From NCBI GenBank assembly GCA_029237825.1, contig JAQZBQ010000010.1, positions 104,987 to 168,986 of the forward strand: DNA of 64,000 bases, in the 5' to 3' direction. Shown here one piece after another: positions 8,697 to 18,449 of the stretch. Each line of letters begins with the position of its first letter. Position 1 is the first letter of the stretch. Position numbers and translations under genes: made by a program. The stretch comes from Bacteroidota bacterium. Its GTDB lineage: Bacteria > Bacteroidota > Bacteroidia > B-17B0 > Aurantibacillaceae. The notes under the pieces were generated by a model. It saw only the letters and a program-made list of their open reading frames with translations, searched no databases and was not told the DNA's origin.

Positions 8697-10445
8697 ATGA
8701 AAATATTATATAGCTACATAAAATCCCATAAAGGCTTGCTTTTGCTCGCGCTTGTTTTAGCTGCGATAAATCAGTGTTTTTCTTTATGCGATTCGATTAT
8801 TACCGGTAAATTATTAAATCAATGCGGCGTTGGATTACCCAACTTCAATAACGATTTGAACGCTTTTTTAAAGGTTCTCCTTAAGTTTCTTGGATTGTCA
8901 ATGGGAGCTGCGATGATGTCACGGATAGCAAAGAATTTTCAGGATTATTTTACTAACATCATCATTCAACGGGTTGGCGCACAGATGTATACCGACGGTA
9001 TCCAAAAAGCGCTTCAATTGCCCTACCAGGATTTTGAAGACCAGCGCAGCGGTGAAACACTGGGTAAATTACAGAAAGTAAAAATAGACTGTGAACGGTT
9101 TATTACCTTTTCAATTTCCATGATCTTTCAATCATTGGTTGGGATTACTTTCGTAGTAATTTATGCAGTAAACATTCACTGGCTTCTTGGTCCTATTTTT
9201 TTAGCAACTGTTCCCGTAATTGGTTTGATCAGTTCGTTCCTTGGAAAAAAAATTAAGAAGGTATCAAAGGAAATTCTGGGAGAAACAACCGCTCTGGCCG
9301 GCGCTACTACTGAATCACTCCGAAACATTGAACTGGTAAAAAGTTTAGGTTTAACTGAACAGGAAGTAAACCGGTTAAATACCACGACGATTAAAATTCT
9401 GGGGCTTGAACTAAAAAAAGTACGTTTTATCAGAAGTTTAAGTTTCATTCAGGGAACAACGGTCCACTTTATGAGGACGATCCTCGTCTTTTCCCTTTAC
9501 CTATTTCTTTTTCATGGAATTATTAAACCAGGAGATTTGATTACACTCATGTTCTTCTCATTCTTCCTTTTCAACCCTCTTCAGGAACTAGGTAATGTTA
9601 TTGCCACTTATAATGAAACCCGGGCATCGATGGAAAATTTTGAAAAGCTAATGAATTCAAAAAGTGAAGCTAAACCCGATAAGCCGCAAACTATCGGCAA
9701 TATTATCAGTCTTAGATTTTCAAATATTTCGTTTAAGCATCAAACCGCAAATTCTTACGCTGTGAAAAACATTTCCTTTCAGGCAAACGCAGGTGAAACT
9801 ATTGCTTTTGTGGGACCTTCAGGTAGCGGAAAAACCACCCTGGTGAAAATGCTGGTGGGATTGTATAATCCAGAGGAAGGTGATATTTTCTATAATGAAA
9901 TGAATTCACGACAAATAGATTTGACAGAATTAAGACAGCAACTGGGGTTTGTAACTCAGGATGCTCAGCTATTTTCAGGCACTATTAAAGATAATTTGTT
10001 ATTTGTGAAACCCAACGCCACTAATGAAGAAATTGACGAGGTACTTCAAAAGGCGGCATGTGGCAACTTGTTGAAGCGGGCAGAAAACGGAATCAATACC
10101 ACCATTGGTGAAGGCGGAATTAAAGTTTCCGGTGGGGAAAAGCAACGCTTATCAATTGCCCGTGCATTGTTAAGGGATCCGCATCTATTGATTTTCGATG
10201 AGGCAACTTCTGCCCTTGATTCAATTACCGAAGAGGAGATTACTCAAACCATACGCGAAATTTCAACAAAGAAGGACCAGATAACAGTGTTAATTGCACA
10301 CCGGTTATCAACCATTATGCATGCTGATAAAATATTTGTTCTGGAACAGGGACAAATTATTGAGCAAGGGAAACACGACGATCTTTTAAAAGAAAAAGGA
10401 TTGTACTATGCTATGTGGAGGCAACAAATTGGAGAACGAAAATAG
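8697..10445 (+). CDS. MsbA-type ABC exporter, fused permease and ATPase
   Basis: A 582-residue half-transporter. Residues 1-310 hold the six-helix type 1 exporter domain. The ATPase domain (about 335-575) has Walker A GPSGSGKTTLV, Q-loop FVTQDAQLFSG, signature VSGGEKQRLSIARALL, Walker B LLIFDEATSALD and H-loop LIAHRLST. It would work as a homodimer, exporting a lipid, peptide or drug across the inner membrane; the substrate cannot be inferred. Stop codon and the stop of the convergent HPP gene are directly adjacent (10445/10446), with no terminator between them. Confidence 0.9.
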   Translation: MKILYSYIKSHKGLLLLALVLAAINQCFSLCDSIITGKLLNQCGVGLPNFNNDLNAFLKVLLKFLGLSMGAAMMSRIAKNFQDYFTNIIIQRVGAQMYTDGIQKALQLPYQDFEDQRSGETLGKLQKVKIDCERFITFSISMIFQSLVGITFVVIYAVNIHWLLGPIFLATVPVIGLISSFLGKKIKKVSKEILGETTALAGATTESLRNIELVKSLGLTEQEVNRLNTTTIKILGLELKKVRFIRSLSFIQGTTVHFMRTILVFSLYLFLFHGIIKPGDLITLMFFSFFLFNPLQELGNVIATYNETRASMENFEKLMNSKSEAKPDKPQTIGNIISLRFSNISFKHQTANSYAVKNISFQANAGETIAFVGPSGSGKTTLVKMLVGLYNPEEGDIFYNEMNSRQIDLTELRQQLGFVTQDAQLFSGTIKDNLLFVKPNATNEEIDEVLQKAACGNLLKRAENGINTTIGEGGIKVSGGEKQRLSIARALLRDPHLLIFDEATSALDSITEEEITQTIREISTKKDQITVLIAHRLSTIMHADKIFVLEQGQIIEQGKHDDLLKEKGLYYAMWRQQIGERK

Positions 10446-11060
10446 TTATTCCTCTTCGAAAATTCCCTTTTTAGGGATTCCGAAAATAAAACGTAGACGC
10501 CTTTTATAATCTTTATTGATTGGATAACTCCTGTTATCAGTGAGGTTATTGAATATTAAAGCGATGACGAACAAAACCATTACACCAGTTAAGACTGGCG
10601 ACAATACATAGAAATAACCAAGGTTACGGATTTTTTCGCTGCCTATATTTGCGATGAGGGCGGTGGCGCCGCCTGGCGGGTGCAGGGTTTTTGTCACCTG
10701 CATTAACACAATGGAAAGTGACACTGATAATGCCGAAGAAAGCCAAAGTTCAGTGGGAATTAATTTATGGATGGTAACCCCTACTAATGCACTTACTATA
10801 TGACCACCTATTAAATTGCGCGGTTGGGCTAAGGGACTGTTAATTGCTCCATAAATTAAAACAGACGAAGCTCCAAATGAACCAATTAAAAATAAATTGT
10901 CATTAACCACTAAGTGTTCGCTATTGATAAAGCCAATAATTGCAATTCCAAAAAAGGCGCCAAGAAATGTAAAAAAATGCTCCTTTTTGTCGATGAGCGT
11001 TTCTTTATAGAATACAAATTTTACTTTACGGTAGCTCCTTTTTATTTTTTTAATAGCCAT
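10446..11060 (-). CDS. HPP-family membrane protein
   Basis: An inner-membrane protein with four to five hydrophobic segments. The family motif is visible in LHPPGGATALIANIG (HPP followed by GGA). Some HPP proteins transport nitrite in plastids and cyanobacteria; the bacterial role is largely unknown. I prefer the ATG at 11060 (MAIKKIKRSYRK, 204 residues) because the longer reading from 11096 adds an unlikely MTCVHIDELTLT extension, but the sequence does not settle this. It converges with the ABC gene without any gap. Confidence 0.82.
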   Translation of the reverse strand: MAIKKIKRSYRKVKFVFYKETLIDKKEHFFTFLGAFFGIAIIGFINSEHLVVNDNLFLIGSFGASSVLIYGAINSPLAQPRNLIGGHIVSALVGVTIHKLIPTELWLSSALSVSLSIVLMQVTKTLHPPGGATALIANIGSEKIRNLGYFYVLSPVLTGVMVLFVIALIFNNLTDNRSYPINKDYKRRLRFIFGIPKKGIFEEE

Positions 11061-11167
11061 AGTTAATGTAAGTTCGTCGATATGCACGCATGTCATTCAT
11101 GCTGTTTTATCAACACGGTAAAAATAGAACTTATTTTTTCGGATACGAAACTACAAAAATGGATCTG

Positions 11168-11647
11168 CTATTCTCCCTCACCAACATACATAAAAAGCAA
11201 AGGTGAGTCAAGGGAATATATGCCTTTATTGGCTGTGATATCCATCACGAATTTTAGCACAAACGAATCATTCAAAACCAAATCCACAATTAGCCGGACT
11301 TTCCCAACTGCTGTGGAAACATCCGTTTTTTTGGCAAAACTTTCGTATCCTGAGTAAACCACCGACAGATCTGGTGTTAAAACAAGCTCTTTCAGAGATT
11401 CATGGGTTTCGATAAAAGCATCGGTAAAAGGCTTTAAAATTAATAATGAATCTGCCTTTGTTTTAACAACTTTATTCCTGAAAATTTCCTGCTGGTTTAA
11501 AAGACTCAGGTAATACACAGAATCCCTTTCTCCCACTGCTTTAAAGTTTTTAGTGAGCAAGGAATCAAGATTGTTGAATGTCGTTTGCGATTTCGAAGAC
11601 ATCGTAAAGCAAAGCAATATTATAAGACTATTTGTGAATCGTATCAT
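11168..11647 (-). CDS. Secreted protein of unknown function
   Basis: A 159-residue protein with an N-terminal signal peptide (hydrophobic SLIILLCFTM, likely cleavage after SKS-Q). The mature part has no motif I recognise; SVYYLSLLNQQEIFR and alternating beta-like segments suggest a small alpha/beta domain such as a NTF2-like or DUF4783-like fold, which is only a guess. The start overlaps the end of the upstream glycosyltransferase by 20 bp, so the two are translationally coupled. Confidence 0.6.
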   Translation of the reverse strand: MIRFTNSLIILLCFTMSSKSQTTFNNLDSLLTKNFKAVGERDSVYYLSLLNQQEIFRNKVVKTKADSLLILKPFTDAFIETHESLKELVLTPDLSVVYSGYESFAKKTDVSTAVGKVRLIVDLVLNDSFVLKFVMDITANKGIYSLDSPLLFMYVGEGE

Positions 11648-12755
11648 GGATCAGTTTGATAAGCTTTTGTTTTTCTGATTGCCAGTTATTTTCGATGGCT
11701 GCGATCACCGTATTGCTTTTTACGTTAAGGTATTCTTTGCTATTCAAAAATGTTCCAATCTGTAGGGCAATGTGTGCAGGGTCGTGATTTTCAATAAATG
11801 TGCCAATATGGTACCTTTTAACTAAATTTTCAATTTCGGGAAGGCGGCTTGCCAACACCGGAATTCCAGCGTGCATGTAATCAAAAATTTTGTTTGGCAG
11901 CGAAAAATGGTAATTCAGGTTGGTGTCCTTGTCAATGGTAATCCCAAGATGTGAATTCGCCGTGTAATGCTGCAGTTCCCGGGCGGGTATTTTACCAATG
12001 AATTTTACCTTGTCTTTAAGTTGAAGTTTTACAACCATTTCCTTTAATTGAGGAATCACATCGCCGTCACCTACTATAAGTAATATATACGTTTCATCCA
12101 AATGCTGAAAGGCCTCCACGAGTTCTTCTGCACCTCTTTGTACATTAATACCGGCGCCCTGAAGTATGATCAATTTTTTACCGACCGGTAATCCTAGGTC
12201 TGTTCGGGATTTCAGGGGAATTACTTTTTTGTAATCAGGAATATTCCTCACAAAAATAAAGGGTATCTGATATTTCCGGTGATAATAATCAGAAATACTT
12301 TGATTCACCGTAATGCAATGTTTCAGTTTTGGAACGATCCACGATTCCAGTTTTTCCCATATTTTTTTCTTTAAAGGATTAGTTTGAAGTTCGGGAACCT
12401 CACAGAAAATTTCGTGGCTATCATATATTAATGGGATTCGTTTAAGTTTAGCTATGAGGTAATTAGGAAGAAGCGTATCAAGATCATTTGCAAACAATAT
12501 ATCAGCTTTGGAAAACAGTAACAAAAAGAATAAACGCAGGTTGAAAAAAAGATAAAACTGCGGGCCCTGTTCAAAGAGCAATTTCATTCTTACACAATCG
12601 TAATCACGCTTTTCAAGAGGTTTCGATTTTTTTTGTTCTCTTCCAACCAGTATCACTTTAAAATTAAGGTCAAACAGTACAGAACAGGAACGGGCAACCC
12701 TTTGATCAGTAACCAAATCGTTAATAACAGAAACAATAACGGTTTTTTTATTCAT
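11628..12755 (-). CDS. Family 4 glycosyltransferase
   Basis: A 375-residue GT-B fold enzyme. The C-terminal donor-binding domain shows IILQGAGINVQRGAEELVEAF, LLIVGDGDVIPQL and the loop PNKIFDYMHAGIPVLASRLPEI, in which the usual E-x7-E motif is represented by the KIFDYMHAGIP segment. The N-terminal domain begins VIVSVINDLVTDQRVAR, typical of this subgroup. It would transfer a sugar from a nucleotide donor in cell-surface glycan synthesis. It is followed by a small secreted protein in the same operon. Substrate unknown. Confidence 0.85.
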   Translation of the reverse strand: MNKKTVIVSVINDLVTDQRVARSCSVLFDLNFKVILVGREQKKSKPLEKRDYDCVRMKLLFEQGPQFYLFFNLRLFFLLLFSKADILFANDLDTLLPNYLIAKLKRIPLIYDSHEIFCEVPELQTNPLKKKIWEKLESWIVPKLKHCITVNQSISDYYHRKYQIPFIFVRNIPDYKKVIPLKSRTDLGLPVGKKLIILQGAGINVQRGAEELVEAFQHLDETYILLIVGDGDVIPQLKEMVVKLQLKDKVKFIGKIPARELQHYTANSHLGITIDKDTNLNYHFSLPNKIFDYMHAGIPVLASRLPEIENLVKRYHIGTFIENHDPAHIALQIGTFLNSKEYLNVKSNTVIAAIENNWQSEKQKLIKLIHDTIHK

Positions 12756-13043
12756 TTACAAAGTGAAATTCAAAATAGACGGATTAAAGCTAAAAAACAA
12801 ACTAAGATCCTTATAAGAAATTTATGAAATGATATAAAGCATTTAAATCTGTTTGAATGCATCTTTGAACAATAAGAGCCTGGAATGCCAGGATCAGATT
12901 TTGTTTAGTGGGTCCTTCTCAATATGTCAGGTTGGCGCAATGGGGAGTCAAGAACACGAGGATTTTCCAACCTTCTAATCGTGACCAACGAATCGGTAGG
13001 CGAGTTTGTAACCCATTTATTGTGAGGGTACCCATTAAACATT
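12756..13043. other. Intergenic region with a short perfect hairpin, no gene seen
   Basis: About 290 bp between meaB and the glycosyltransferase. No reading frame is convincing. The part from 12870 to 13020 is richer in G and C than the neighbouring spacers and holds CCTGG-AATG-CCAGG (12881-12894) and a GGGTACCC palindrome near 13026. This could be the remains of a mobile element or an unrecognised RNA; I cannot support either. Confidence 0.4.
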
Positions 13044-14024
13044 TCAGTTGAGCTTTTTGAAAAGGTCACGAACAACCTGGTAAGGATTAACCGGTTTCAA
13101 CTCCATTTGCTTTTCAATTCGTTGAATTTCATCCCTAACTATTTGTTTAGAGTAAAAATTAGTTATCAATGTGTCGTGAATGGTGTGATGAAGCCACTGG
13201 CGGGATTGTCTATTGCGTTTTGTTTGGAAATAATTATTAAGAGTTGTATGCCGTTTATATTTTTCAATCATGTCATACACTTCTCTGATCCCTTTATTCT
13301 CAGTACTTGAACAGGTTAGTACCTCAGGAATCCACTGACTGTCGGTTGGGGGAAATAAATGCATCGCTCTGGCATATTCTGCACGTGCTAATTTTGCTTT
13401 CTCTGTATTTGAACCGTCGGCCTTTGTAATCACGAGCCCGTCAGCCATTTCCATAATTCCACGCTTAATTCCCTGTAGCTCATCCCCTGCCCCGGCAAGT
13501 ATTAACAGTAAAAAAAAATCCGTTACTTCATGAACGGCGGTCTCACTTTGCCCTACACCAACGGTTTCTACAAAAATATAATCATACCCCGCTGCTTCGC
13601 AAATGATCATACTCTCTTTTGTTTTCCGCGAAACACCACCTAAACTTCCGGAACTTGGTGAAGGACGGATAAATGCGCGAGGGTGAACGGAAAGTTTTTC
13701 CATGCGCGTTTTATCGCCGAGAATACTTCCCTTACTTAACTGGCTACTCGGATCAATGGCTAATACCGCAAGTTTATGACCGCGTTCAATTACCTCCATA
13801 CCAAAACTTTCAATGAAAGTACTTTTACCTACACCCGGTACGCCTGTTATGCCTAAACGAAACGAATTTCCGCTATGTTGAATCACTGAATTAATAATTT
13901 CCTGGGCAGCTTCCTGGTGTTCTTCTTTCGTGGATTCAACCAGTGTGATGGCTCTGCTTACATACGTGATATTGGACGATAAAATTCCATCCACGTACTC
14001 GCTGTTATTTATCGCCTTGGCCAT
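13044..14024 (-). CDS. meaB: Methylmalonyl-CoA mutase-associated GTPase MeaB
   Basis: A 326-residue G3E-family P-loop GTPase that guards delivery of adenosylcobalamin to methylmalonyl-CoA mutase. Walker A is GITGVPGVGKSTF (about residues 59-71). Further motifs are VLAIDPSSQLSKGSILGDKTRM, FVETVGVGQSE and VITKADGSN (NKxD-like). SPSSGSLGGVS is typical of the MeaB/ArgK branch. The mutase genes are not in this window. A -7 box lies only 7 nt before the ATG, pointing to a leaderless or nearly leaderless message. Confidence 0.93.
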   Translation of the reverse strand: MAKAINNSEYVDGILSSNITYVSRAITLVESTKEEHQEAAQEIINSVIQHSGNSFRLGITGVPGVGKSTFIESFGMEVIERGHKLAVLAIDPSSQLSKGSILGDKTRMEKLSVHPRAFIRPSPSSGSLGGVSRKTKESMIICEAAGYDYIFVETVGVGQSETAVHEVTDFFLLLILAGAGDELQGIKRGIMEMADGLVITKADGSNTEKAKLARAEYARAMHLFPPTDSQWIPEVLTCSSTENKGIREVYDMIEKYKRHTTLNNYFQTKRNRQSRQWLHHTIHDTLITNFYSKQIVRDEIQRIEKQMELKPVNPYQVVRDLFKKLN

Positions 14025-14031
14025 TGCAAAA

Positions 14032-14039
14032 CAAAAATA
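14032..14039 (-). promoter_or_regulatory. -7 box directly upstream of meaB
   Basis: TATTTTTG on the reverse strand fits TAnnTTTG and ends 7 nt before the start codon at 14024. No clear -33 TTTG is seen at the usual distance. Confidence 0.45.
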
Positions 14040-14137
14040 GGATTTAATTCTGGCTTAATATTCAAGTCAATTTAACAATTGATAACTATCTTGGTTGCAG
14101 TATTTACCGTTACCTTCAAAATTTTGTTTACTACCCT

Positions 14138-16624
14138 ATGAAAAAAGTACTTTTAGCTTCGGCATGGATTTTAGCTTCCACGCCTTTTTTTTCACAACAA
14201 AACCAAACACTCAATTCTGCCGAAATTCTCCTAAACCTTAAAAAATTAAATACCGTTGCTAGTGTTTTGTATATCGCGGCGCATCCCGACGATGAAAATA
14301 CACGCTTACTGGCTTATCTGGCCAATGAAAGGAACTTCAGAACCGGTTACCTTTCTCTTACACGAGGTGATGGCGGCCAGAATCTTATTGGTAAAGAACA
14401 AGGAGAATTGTTAGGAGTAATCCGTACACAGGAATTACTTGCAGCCCGTAAAACAGATGGAGCCGAACAATTTTTTACCCGGGCCTACGATTTTGGCTTT
14501 TCGAAAACACCCGAAGAAACTTTTTCTTTCTGGAATAAAGACAGCATTTTATCGGATGTAGTTCTCACGATTCGTCGTTTTAAGCCGGATGTTATTATTT
14601 GTCGTTTTCCGACAACCGGCGAAGGCGGACATGGGCACCACACCGCATCTGCAATTTTAGCTGTGGAAGCATTTGAAGCCGCTGCAGATCCAAAACGGTT
14701 TCCTGAACAATTAGTTGAAGTACAAACCTGGCAGGCAAAACGAATTTTATGGAATACGTTTAATTTCGGCACAACAAATACCACTTCGCCAAATCAACTA
14801 AAAATAGACGTTGGTGGGTTTAATCCTTTATTGGGAAAGAGCTATGGTGAAATCGCTGCGGATAGTCGATCAAATCATAAAAGTCAGGGCTTTGGGACTG
14901 CAAGGCAACGCGGGTCAACCATCGAATATTTTAAACATCTTAAAGGCGACAGCGCAAAAACCGATTTGTTTGATGGAATTGTAACCGGTTGGTCACGCTT
15001 TAATGGTATGGATAAAATCGGGAAACTCATTGATGCCTGCATCGGAAAATTTAATCCTTTAGTTCCGGAAAATTCAATTTCAGGCCTTGTTACCGTTTAT
15101 AAAGCATTACAAACTTTCACAACCAAGGAAGCTTACTTAACCCATTGGAAAGAAATAAAACTGAAGGAAACTGAAAACTTATTACTGGCCTGTTCCGGTT
15201 TATGGCTGGAAGCTGTTGCATCTGAATATTCGGGTATTGCGGGCGAAGACATTAATATATCAGTTAATATAGTAAACCGTCTCAAATCAGAGATTCGTGT
15301 AAAAAATATTTCATATTTGAATGGAGATACCACGCTTTCGCTGACTTTGAACCCAAATGAACTTTATACTTTTAAAAGAAAAGATAAACTTCCTAAACAG
15401 CTGGCGTTTTCAAACCCATACTGGTTGAACCAAAAACATGAGTTGGGACTATTTCATGTTTCGGAACGGGCATTGATTGGGAAACCGGAAAACGCCTCAG
15501 AAACTACCGTTTCATTTAATATTCAAATTCTGGACTTAAATCTAAAAATTGAAAGGGAACTCGTTTATAAATTTACCGATCCTGTGAAAGGCGAAATTTA
15601 CAGACCTTTTGAGATTCTTCCGCCGGCAACCGTTCACATACCTGAAAAAGCATTTATTTTTACCGACACAACTTCAAAAACCATTCTGCTAACCGTAAAA
15701 GCCAATACAGCACCGGTAAATGGAAGATTGGAATTAAACGGAAGTGAAGGTTGGGACTTTCATGTGTTAAACCCCGATTTTAGTCTCACTGAAAAAGGTG
15801 AGGAAACAGTAATTACCGTAAAGGCTTCTGCTAAAGGCCAGGCGAAAGATGGAAAATTTAATGTGTTGCTCAAAGTGAATGGCGCCAACTATCAAAAAAG
15901 TATTAAACGCATTGAGTATGATCACATTCCTTACCAGTTTATTTTAACCGATGCACAAGCCGGATTGGTAAACATGGAATTGAAAAAAGCAGGAAATCGT
16001 ATAGGATATATTCCGGGTGCCGGAGACGAAATACCAGCAGCATTGAAACAGATTGGATACCACGTAACCATCCTGACTGACGACTTGTTAAGCAAGGGAG
16101 AGCTTTCAGGATACAACGCTATTGTTACAGGAATTCGTGCATATAACACAAGCGAACGTTTACCGGCGCATTATCACACCTTAATGGATTATGTAAAAAA
16201 CGGTGGAAACTTAATTGTGCAGTATAATACCAATAGCCGGGTCGGTCCGGTAAAAACCAAAATTGGCCCCTACCCTTTTACCATTTCACGCGATCGGGTA
16301 ACTAACGAATCCGCAGAAGTAAAGTTCAAAAACGAAAAGCACCAGGTTCTCAATTACCCAAACACAATCTCGTCAAAGGACTTTGAAGGCTGGGTTCAGG
16401 AACGGGGAATATATTTTGCCACCGACGTGGATAGTCATTATGAAACCATACTCACCATGAATGACCCGAACGAAAAAGCAAATGAGGGCAGTTTGATTAT
16501 CGGAAAATATGGAAGAGGAAACTTTGTTTATACAGGCCTCGCTTTTTTCAGACAGCTACCTGCAGGTGTTCCGGGAGCCTACCGGTTGTTTGTAAATTTA
16601 CTCAGTCTTCCTGAAAATAAATAG
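14138..16624 (+). CDS. Secreted PIG-L family deacetylase
   Basis: An 828-residue exported protein. Residues 1-19 form a signal peptide (ASTPFFSQQ). The N-terminal domain is PIG-L/LmbE: AAHPDDENTRLLAYL near residue 48 supplies the His and Asp pair of the zinc site and GHGHHTASA near residue 168 supplies the third ligand. Family members remove N-acetyl groups from sugars. The long C-terminal part has beta-sandwich segments and an alpha/beta domain around residues 610-825 (GYNAIVTGIRAYN, GGNLIVQYNTN) resembling a GATase-like fold. It is followed at 14 bp by a tiny membrane protein and the symporter, suggesting a sugar-derivative breakdown and uptake operon. Confidence 0.87.
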   Translation: MKKVLLASAWILASTPFFSQQNQTLNSAEILLNLKKLNTVASVLYIAAHPDDENTRLLAYLANERNFRTGYLSLTRGDGGQNLIGKEQGELLGVIRTQELLAARKTDGAEQFFTRAYDFGFSKTPEETFSFWNKDSILSDVVLTIRRFKPDVIICRFPTTGEGGHGHHTASAILAVEAFEAAADPKRFPEQLVEVQTWQAKRILWNTFNFGTTNTTSPNQLKIDVGGFNPLLGKSYGEIAADSRSNHKSQGFGTARQRGSTIEYFKHLKGDSAKTDLFDGIVTGWSRFNGMDKIGKLIDACIGKFNPLVPENSISGLVTVYKALQTFTTKEAYLTHWKEIKLKETENLLLACSGLWLEAVASEYSGIAGEDINISVNIVNRLKSEIRVKNISYLNGDTTLSLTLNPNELYTFKRKDKLPKQLAFSNPYWLNQKHELGLFHVSERALIGKPENASETTVSFNIQILDLNLKIERELVYKFTDPVKGEIYRPFEILPPATVHIPEKAFIFTDTTSKTILLTVKANTAPVNGRLELNGSEGWDFHVLNPDFSLTEKGEETVITVKASAKGQAKDGKFNVLLKVNGANYQKSIKRIEYDHIPYQFILTDAQAGLVNMELKKAGNRIGYIPGAGDEIPAALKQIGYHVTILTDDLLSKGELSGYNAIVTGIRAYNTSERLPAHYHTLMDYVKNGGNLIVQYNTNSRVGPVKTKIGPYPFTISRDRVTNESAEVKFKNEKHQVLNYPNTISSKDFEGWVQERGIYFATDVDSHYETILTMNDPNEKANEGSLIIGKYGRGNFVYTGLAFFRQLPAGVPGAYRLFVNLLSLPENK

Positions 16625-16638
16625 GTAAACGTTAGATC

Positions 16639-16758
16639 ATGGACGAAAATCAAAAATCACCGATTTTAGGTACCTGGAAGAATGTTTACGCTTTAGTAAT
16701 TGGTGTTTTAGTTGCCATCATAATTTCACTTTATCTGTTTACAGAACATTATCAATGA
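16639..16758 (+). CDS. 39-residue single-pass membrane protein beside symporter
   Basis: A short frame begins ATG GAC GAA AAT and ends with a TGA that overlaps the symporter start (ATGA, 16755-16758). The product has a polar head (MDENQKSPILGTWKNVY), one hydrophobic helix (ALVIGVLVAIIISLYLF) and a short tail TEHYQ. The 14-bp distance from the upstream PIG-L gene and the 4-bp overlap with the symporter argue that it is translated. It may be a small accessory subunit of the transporter, by analogy with other small partners of sodium:solute symporters; that is inference. Confidence 0.75.
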   Translation: MDENQKSPILGTWKNVYALVIGVLVAIIISLYLFTEHYQ

Positions 16759-18449
16759 GCATCACCGACTGGATTGTACTTTGCATTACTCTTTTGTCCA
16801 TCATTTCCTATGGTATCTGGAAAAGCCGTGGTTCAAAAAACATCGAAGGCTACTTGCTTGCCGACCGGCAGATGCCGTGGTACCATGTTGGTTTATCGGT
16901 AATGGCCACCCAGGCCAGTGCCATCACGTTTTTATCGGCGCCAGGACAAGGCTACACCGACGGATTACGCTTTGTCCAATTCTATTTTGGTTTACCATTA
17001 GCAATGGTTGTTTTATGTATAACCTTCATTCCCATCTTTCACAAACTAAATGTTTTTACCGCTTATGAATACCTTGAAAAACGTTTCGATAATAAAACAC
17101 GTACGCTAACGGCTTCACTCTTTTTAATTCAGCGTGGTCTGTCCACAGGAATAACAATTTATGCGCCTGCTATAATCCTTTCAACAATCTTAAGTGTTGA
17201 TGTGAATTATATGATTGTCTTAAATGGGGTTCTGGTAATTATCTATACAGTGTATGGTGGTGCCAAAGCTGTATCATACACGCAACTGTTTCAAATGAGT
17301 GTAATTTTTGCCGGATTATTTTTAGCCGCGTACATGGTCGTTCACATGTTACCCGATAATGTAAGTTTTAACGATGCATTACACATTGTAGGAAAAATGG
17401 ATAAACTGAAAGCCATTGATACAAATTTTGACCTGAACAACCGTTATAATATATGGTCGGGAATTATCGGCGGATTCTTTTTACAGCTTTCTTATTTTGG
17501 CACAGACCAATCACAGGTTGGACGCTATTTAACGGGAAAGTCCATTACACAAAGCCGTTTGGGACTTGTGATGAACGGTCTCGTAAAAATCCCAATGCAG
17601 TTTTTAATCCTTTTAATTGGTGTAATGGTTTTTGCATTTTACCAGTTTCATCAGTCACCTCTGTTTTTTAATAAAGTAGAGCTAAAAAAAATAGAAAAAA
17701 GTGCTTACAAAGACGATTATAAAAAATTAGAAAGCGCGTACGAGGTTGCCTACGAGGAAAAGAAAGCAGAAGTGAACACCCTCATTGAAGCCATTCACGC
17801 AGAAAATAAAGAAGCAATAGATTTGGCAGGAAATAATCTAAGAAAAGCAGATCATAAATCCCAGGCTATCCGGAAAGACCTTCAAAATCTAATGCAGAAG
17901 AACGATCCAGATGCAGATGTGAATGATACGAATTATATCTTCCTGAGTTTTATTACGAATCATTTGCCCATTGGTGTAATTGGTTTACTCATCGCAATCA
18001 TCTTTTTAGCGTCGATGGGTTCGATGGCCAGCGGTTTAAATTCACTGGCCTCAACAACGGTTGTCGATTTTTATAAGCGGCTCATGAAAAAGGACGAGAG
18101 TGATAAGAATTATCTTTTTATGTCTCGCTGGACAACTGTAGGCTGGGGTGTATTCTGCATATTTGTTGCTTTTTATGCGAGCAGGGTTGGAAATTTAATT
18201 GAGGCAGTAAACATACTGGGTTCACTTTTTTATGGAACCATTCTTGGAATATTCCTGGTAGCATTTTATATGAAACGCATCAGCGGTACGGCTGTGTTTT
18301 ACGCCGCATTAATCGCGGAATGTTTCATTGTATTTGCGTGGTTAACCAACCTAACTGCTTTTTTATGGCTGAATGTAATCGGATGTTTACTGGTTATGTT
18401 GTTTGCCTTTGCTATTCAATATCTTTTTATAAATAAAAAGGCTGGTTAA
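16755..18449 (+). CDS. Sodium:solute symporter (SSS family)
   Basis: A 564-residue inner-membrane transporter with about 13-15 hydrophobic segments. The start MSITDWIVLCITLL and the segment GYLLADRQMPWYHVGLSVMATQASAITFLSAPGQGY carry SSS core features around helix 1, and GSMASGLNSLASTTVVDFYKR is the helix 8 region with the sodium-binding Ser/Thr. An unusual charged, coiled-coil-like insert of about 80 residues lies near residues 310-390 (KKIEKSAYKDDYKKLESAYE and onward). It is coupled to the small membrane protein by an ATGA overlap. Substrate probably a sugar or sugar acid, judged from the adjoining PIG-L protein. Confidence 0.9.
   Translation: MSITDWIVLCITLLSIISYGIWKSRGSKNIEGYLLADRQMPWYHVGLSVMATQASAITFLSAPGQGYTDGLRFVQFYFGLPLAMVVLCITFIPIFHKLNVFTAYEYLEKRFDNKTRTLTASLFLIQRGLSTGITIYAPAIILSTILSVDVNYMIVLNGVLVIIYTVYGGAKAVSYTQLFQMSVIFAGLFLAAYMVVHMLPDNVSFNDALHIVGKMDKLKAIDTNFDLNNRYNIWSGIIGGFFLQLSYFGTDQSQVGRYLTGKSITQSRLGLVMNGLVKIPMQFLILLIGVMVFAFYQFHQSPLFFNKVELKKIEKSAYKDDYKKLESAYEVAYEEKKAEVNTLIEAIHAENKEAIDLAGNNLRKADHKSQAIRKDLQNLMQKNDPDADVNDTNYIFLSFITNHLPIGVIGLLIAIIFLASMGSMASGLNSLASTTVVDFYKRLMKKDESDKNYLFMSRWTTVGWGVFCIFVAFYASRVGNLIEAVNILGSLFYGTILGIFLVAFYMKRISGTAVFYAALIAECFIVFAWLTNLTAFLWLNVIGCLLVMLFAFAIQYLFINKKAG

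Noticed and set aside
14485..16149. Several reverse-strand frames inside the PIG-L gene
   Set aside because: They lie entirely within a well-supported gene on the other strand, have no recognisable motif, and reflect mirror-frame openness.
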